Below, one piece after another: positions 5,343-7,648 of a DNA stretch of 7,648 nucleotides (positions within the stretch are counted from its first letter, which is position 1; each line of letters begins with the position of its first letter). This stretch comes from Oscillospiraceae bacterium (GTDB lineage: Bacteria > Bacillota_A > Clostridia > Oscillospirales > Oscillospiraceae). The stretch covers positions 1 through 7,648 of the forward strand of contig JAFXAV010000002.1 in assembly GCA_017516785.1 (NCBI GenBank), read 5' to 3'. The notes below the pieces were generated by a model, which was not told the DNA's origin, made no database searches, and worked only from the letters and a program-made list of their open reading frames with translations. Position numbers and translations under genes: made by a program.

Positions 5343-5373
5343 CGTGCACGGTGGAATTTTTCCACCGTGCACG
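5343..5373 (+). other. Perfect 14-bp mRNA hairpin after the binding-protein gene (not a terminator)
   Basis: CGTGCACGGTGGAA (5343-5356) and TTCCACCGTGCACG (5360-5373) pair perfectly around TTT. No T tract follows (next bases CTGTGCGG), so termination is unlikely. It lies 45 bases after the stop codon, where a stable stem would protect the binding-protein message from 3' exonucleases. That arrangement is known from maltose and histidine transport operons, where it gives excess binding protein over permease. Confidence 0.75.
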
Positions 5374-5410
5374 CTGTGCGGTTTGGAAAAGATCGAAATG
5401 CCTGGTCCAG

Positions 5411-5435
5411 AGTGCAGAAATGGAGTTTCTGCACT
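5411..5435 (+). other. Second perfect hairpin between binding-protein and permease genes
   Basis: AGTGCAGAAA (5411-5420) and TTTCTGCACT (5426-5435) pair perfectly around the loop TGGAG. No T tract follows. With the stem at 5343-5373 it makes a tandem structured spacer in a 193-base gap, unusually long within an otherwise tightly packed operon. I see no convincing promoter in the gap. Confidence 0.65.
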
Positions 5436-5490
5436 GTGTATGATGCATTTATCTGTCCCACTATCATCAAAATAAGCGAGGTAATCAGCT

Positions 5491-6132
5491 ATGTTTCTTC
5501 CTGTAACTCTGGAGCTTCTGATGGGCTTCTGGGAAAGCATCAAGGTCTTTGTGCTGACCCTGGTATTTTCCATTCCTCTTGGCCTTGTGATCTGCTTTGG
5601 CTCCATGAGCAAGTTCAGCCTCCTGCGGGTGCTGACCCGAACCTTCGTCTGGATCATCCGCGGCACGCCTTTGATGCTGCAGCTGATACTGATGTTCTAC
5701 GGCCCAGGCCTGATCTTCAAGCTTCCTCCCATGCCCCGTATGACAGCAACCATTCTGGCTTTTTCCATCAACTACGCCTGTTATTTCTCCGAAATCTACC
5801 GGGGCGGCATTGAATCCATTCCCCAGGGCCAGTATGAAGCCGGCCAGGTGTTGGGCATGACCAAAGAGCAGATTTTCTTCAAGGTTGTGCTGCTGCAGGT
5901 GGTCAAGCGCATCGTGGCTCCCATGGGCAACGAAGTCATCACCCTAGTCAAGGATACTTCTCTCGCCCGTATCATCGGCATTTACGAAATCATCTGGGCA
6001 GGCGAACAGTTCATCAAGAAGGGTCTTATCTGGCCCCTGTTCTACACCGGCGCATTCTTCCTGATCTTCAGCGGCCTGCTGACGATCCTGCTGGGCAAGC
6101 TCGAAAAGAAACTGGACTATTTCAGAGGTTAA
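5491..6132 (+). CDS. Amino-acid-type ABC transporter permease (HisM/GlnP family)
   Basis: The 213-residue membrane protein forms the translocation channel, probably as a homodimer because only one permease gene is present. Hydrophobic segments lie at about 17-37, 53-72, 84-101, 145-165 and 178-202, in keeping with the five-helix HisM/GlnP fold. WIIRGTPLMLQL (54-65) is the family's conserved signature after the first helices. The EAA loop that docks onto the ATPase is seen as EIYRGGIESIPQGQYEAGQVLGM (101-123) with E116-A117-G118. The ATG has GAGGT 8 bases upstream. The gene ends 3 bases before the ATPase start. The 193-base gap before it contains two strong hairpins, so this gene is likely expressed below the binding protein. 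Polar amino-acid import is the family rule; the exact substrate cannot be read from the permease. Confidence 0.94.
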   Translation: MFLPVTLELLMGFWESIKVFVLTLVFSIPLGLVICFGSMSKFSLLRVLTRTFVWIIRGTPLMLQLILMFYGPGLIFKLPPMPRMTATILAFSINYACYFSEIYRGGIESIPQGQYEAGQVLGMTKEQIFFKVVLLQVVKRIVAPMGNEVITLVKDTSLARIIGIYEIIWAGEQFIKKGLIWPLFYTGAFFLIFSGLLTILLGKLEKKLDYFRG

Positions 6133-6135
6133 GCT

Positions 6136-6876
<741 letters not shown>

Positions 6877-6887
6877 GAGGCATTACC

Positions 6888-7166
6888 ATGAGTCAGACTG
6901 CCAAGCAGGAACGTATCGAAAATCTCTTCAAGCTGATCACGGCAATCGACAACGTCGAAGACTGCCGGGCATTGTTTGACGATCTTTGTACGGTAAAGGA
7001 ACTGGAAAATATGGCAGAGCGGTGCTTTGCCGCGAAGCTTCTGATGGACGGCAATACCTACAGCCAGGTTATGTCCCAGGCGGACATTTCCTCGGCAACC
7101 CTGAGCCGGGTTTCCCGGTGCGTCCAGTACGGTAAAGGCTACTCCAAACTGCTGAAAGACAAATAA
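6888..7166 (+). CDS. TrpR-like protein YerC/YecD family
   Basis: The 92-residue protein matches the YerC/YecD branch of the TrpR superfamily: an N-terminal helical dimerisation part with DLCTVKELENMAERCFAAKLL (33-53), then the helix-turn-helix at about 56-78 (NTYSQVMSQADISSATLSRVSRCV) and a short basic tail. DLCTVKEL and ATLSRVSRCVQYG are the strongest family marks. E. coli TrpR binds operator DNA when loaded with tryptophan. The effector of YerC-type proteins is not known to me, and ligand-binding residues cannot be transferred safely. The start is supported by AGGAGG seven bases upstream. As the last gene of an importer operon whose promoter contains a trp-operator-like palindrome, it is a good candidate for the operon's own regulator; that is inference. 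Confidence 0.92.
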   Translation: MSQTAKQERIENLFKLITAIDNVEDCRALFDDLCTVKELENMAERCFAAKLLMDGNTYSQVMSQADISSATLSRVSRCVQYGKGYSKLLKDK

Positions 7167-7170
7167 AAAG

Positions 7171-7200
7171 AAGAGCCGTCCAAAAGGACGGCTCTTTTTT
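7171..7200 (+). terminator. Strong bidirectional terminator between the importer operon and the convergent gene
   Basis: AAGAGCCGTCC (7171-7181) and GGACGGCTCTT (7186-7196) form a perfect 11-bp stem with an AAAA loop, followed by T residues to 7200. On the minus strand the stem is followed by CTTTTTATTT, so it also ends the small convergent gene, whose stop codon (7201-7199) abuts it. Confidence 0.95.
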
Positions 7201-7456
7201 ACTGCAGATCCTGGAGGTCAGCAAAGGGAAGGTCATTTTCCAGGTTGTCCCGGGCCAGGTCTGTGTCGATCTCCCTGTAAGCTTTGGAAATGGGCTTTTC
7301 GTGCCAGACTTTCTGATCAGCTCCCATGGTTCCCGCAATGATGGGATTTGCTTTTTGCTTGCCGCTTTTGGATTTTCCCTGCAGTTCCGGAACAAAAGCG
7401 GTATTTTTTGGCGGTCCATTCTGAATCCTGGGCCGCTTCATGCCCTGCTTCGCCAT
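7199..7456 (-). CDS. Small hypothetical protein, probably disordered (85 aa)
   Basis: I do not recognise an assigned function. The 85-residue product has no hydrophobic segment and no cysteine. Its first 60 residues are rich in Lys, Arg, Gln, Gly and Pro (MAKQGMKRPR, QGKSKSGKQKANP), while residues 64-83 are acidic (DTDLARDNLENDLPFADLQD), so the chain is strongly bipolar in charge and probably largely unstructured. Short proteins of this type, starting MAKQ.MKRP and containing ELQGK and ANPIIAGT, seem familiar from other gut Clostridia as conserved hypotheticals, but that is only memory. Reality of the gene is supported by a good GAGGTGAT ribosome binding site just before the ATG, an intact frame ending exactly at a bidirectional terminator, and convergent layout. 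I found no convincing promoter in the 70 bases between it and the repeat at 7528. Confidence 0.78.
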   Translation of the reverse strand: MAKQGMKRPRIQNGPPKNTAFVPELQGKSKSGKQKANPIIAGTMGADQKVWHEKPISKAYREIDTDLARDNLENDLPFADLQDLQ

Positions 7457-7527
7457 AAAATCACCTCATGGGGAGGATGTGCAAATTACAGGGGATTATT
7501 CGACAATTTGCAGTTTGTGGAGCCAAT

Positions 7528-7648
7528 GCCCTCCCCTTTGGGGAGGGTGGCCGAGCGATAGCGAGGTCGGGAGAGGTTTCAGAAAAATGTACTGCATGCA
7601 CCCCTCTTCCGTCACGGCTTACGCCGTGCCACCTTCCCCAGAGGGGAA
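7528..7648. repeat. Palindromic interspersed repeat (MITE-like), right end outside window
   Basis: The left end is a hairpin, CCCTCCCC-TTT-GGGGAGGG (7529-7547), followed by TGGCCGAGCGATAGCGAGGTCGG and GAGAGG. The right end, read on the minus strand, begins TTCCCC-TCT-GGGGAA then GGTGGCACGGCGTAAGCCGTGACGG and AAGAGGGG, so the two ends form an imperfect long inverted repeat around a short unpaired core (about 7577-7598). Internal stems include CACGGC/GCCGTG (7613-7628). No transposase is present, so it would be a non-autonomous element or a REP-like repeat. GC-rich repeats with this TTCCCC..GGGGAAGGTGGC..GTGACGG pattern are, from memory, abundant between genes of Oscillospiraceae. The outer end is probably a few bases beyond 7648. 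Confidence 0.78.

Noticed and set aside
5343..5435. Reading the two hairpins as terminators that split the importer operon
   Set aside because: Neither is followed by a T tract, and I found no promoter before the permease gene that would be needed if transcription stopped here.
5439..5444. TATGAT as a -10 box for a permease promoter
   Set aside because: No acceptable -35 hexamer is found 16-18 bases upstream, and the extended -10 TG is not in register.
4455..5666. A 403-codon open frame on the minus strand
   Set aside because: It is the antisense shadow of the binding-protein and permease genes, rich in Gly, His and Val as expected from the complement, with no ribosome binding site, and it would cross the importer promoter.

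Overview
The window looks like chromosomal DNA from a low-to-mid-GC Clostridia member. The Oscillospiraceae (Ruminococcaceae) are my best guess. The reasons are strong GGAGG-type ribosome binding sites, near-consensus sigma-A promoters with 17-bp spacers, a TrpR-like YerC/YecD protein, a Firmicutes-style lipoprotein solute-binding protein, and a GC-rich interspersed repeat at the right edge of a kind I associate with that family. The placement is inference from style; there is no rRNA or other marker gene here.

Layout, left to right. (1) Positions 1-474 hold the 3' end of a MalK/MsmK/UgpC-type sugar ABC transporter ATPase, closed by a strong terminator. (2) tcdA (603-1316, +) encodes the ThiF/E1-like dehydratase that cyclises tRNA t6A37. 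It is a single-gene unit with its own promoter and a perfectly palindromic terminator. (3) A three-gene minus-strand operon (2202 down to 1352) encodes a 67-aa XRE-type repressor, a four-helix membrane protein and a two-helix membrane protein. Its promoter is flanked by two near-identical 18-bp palindromes, which look like autoregulatory operators. (4) cysE (minus) and cysK (plus) are divergent and together make cysteine from serine. Their promoters stand back to back with the two -35 boxes only 5 bp apart. (5) A plus-strand operon (4515-7166) encodes a polar amino-acid-type ABC importer (lipoprotein, permease, ATPase) followed by a TrpR-superfamily regulator. (6) A small minus-strand gene (7456-7199) for an unrecognised, probably disordered 85-aa protein converges on that operon and shares its terminator. 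(7) The right edge is an incomplete palindromic repeat element (7528 to beyond the window end).

The most interesting signal is in the importer operon. A perfect 18-bp palindrome exactly fills the gap between the -35 and -10 boxes. A 15/18 copy lies 85 bp upstream, about eight helical turns away. The last gene of the operon is a TrpR-like protein, and the palindrome core TAGTAAACTA differs by one base from the core of the E. coli trp operator (TAGTTAACTA). I infer a self-regulated amino-acid uptake operon controlled by a YerC/TrpR-like protein. The binding protein also lacks the arginine that normally holds the ligand carboxylate, so the substrate is open. Two perfect non-terminator hairpins between the binding-protein gene and the permease gene suggest differential expression by mRNA stability.
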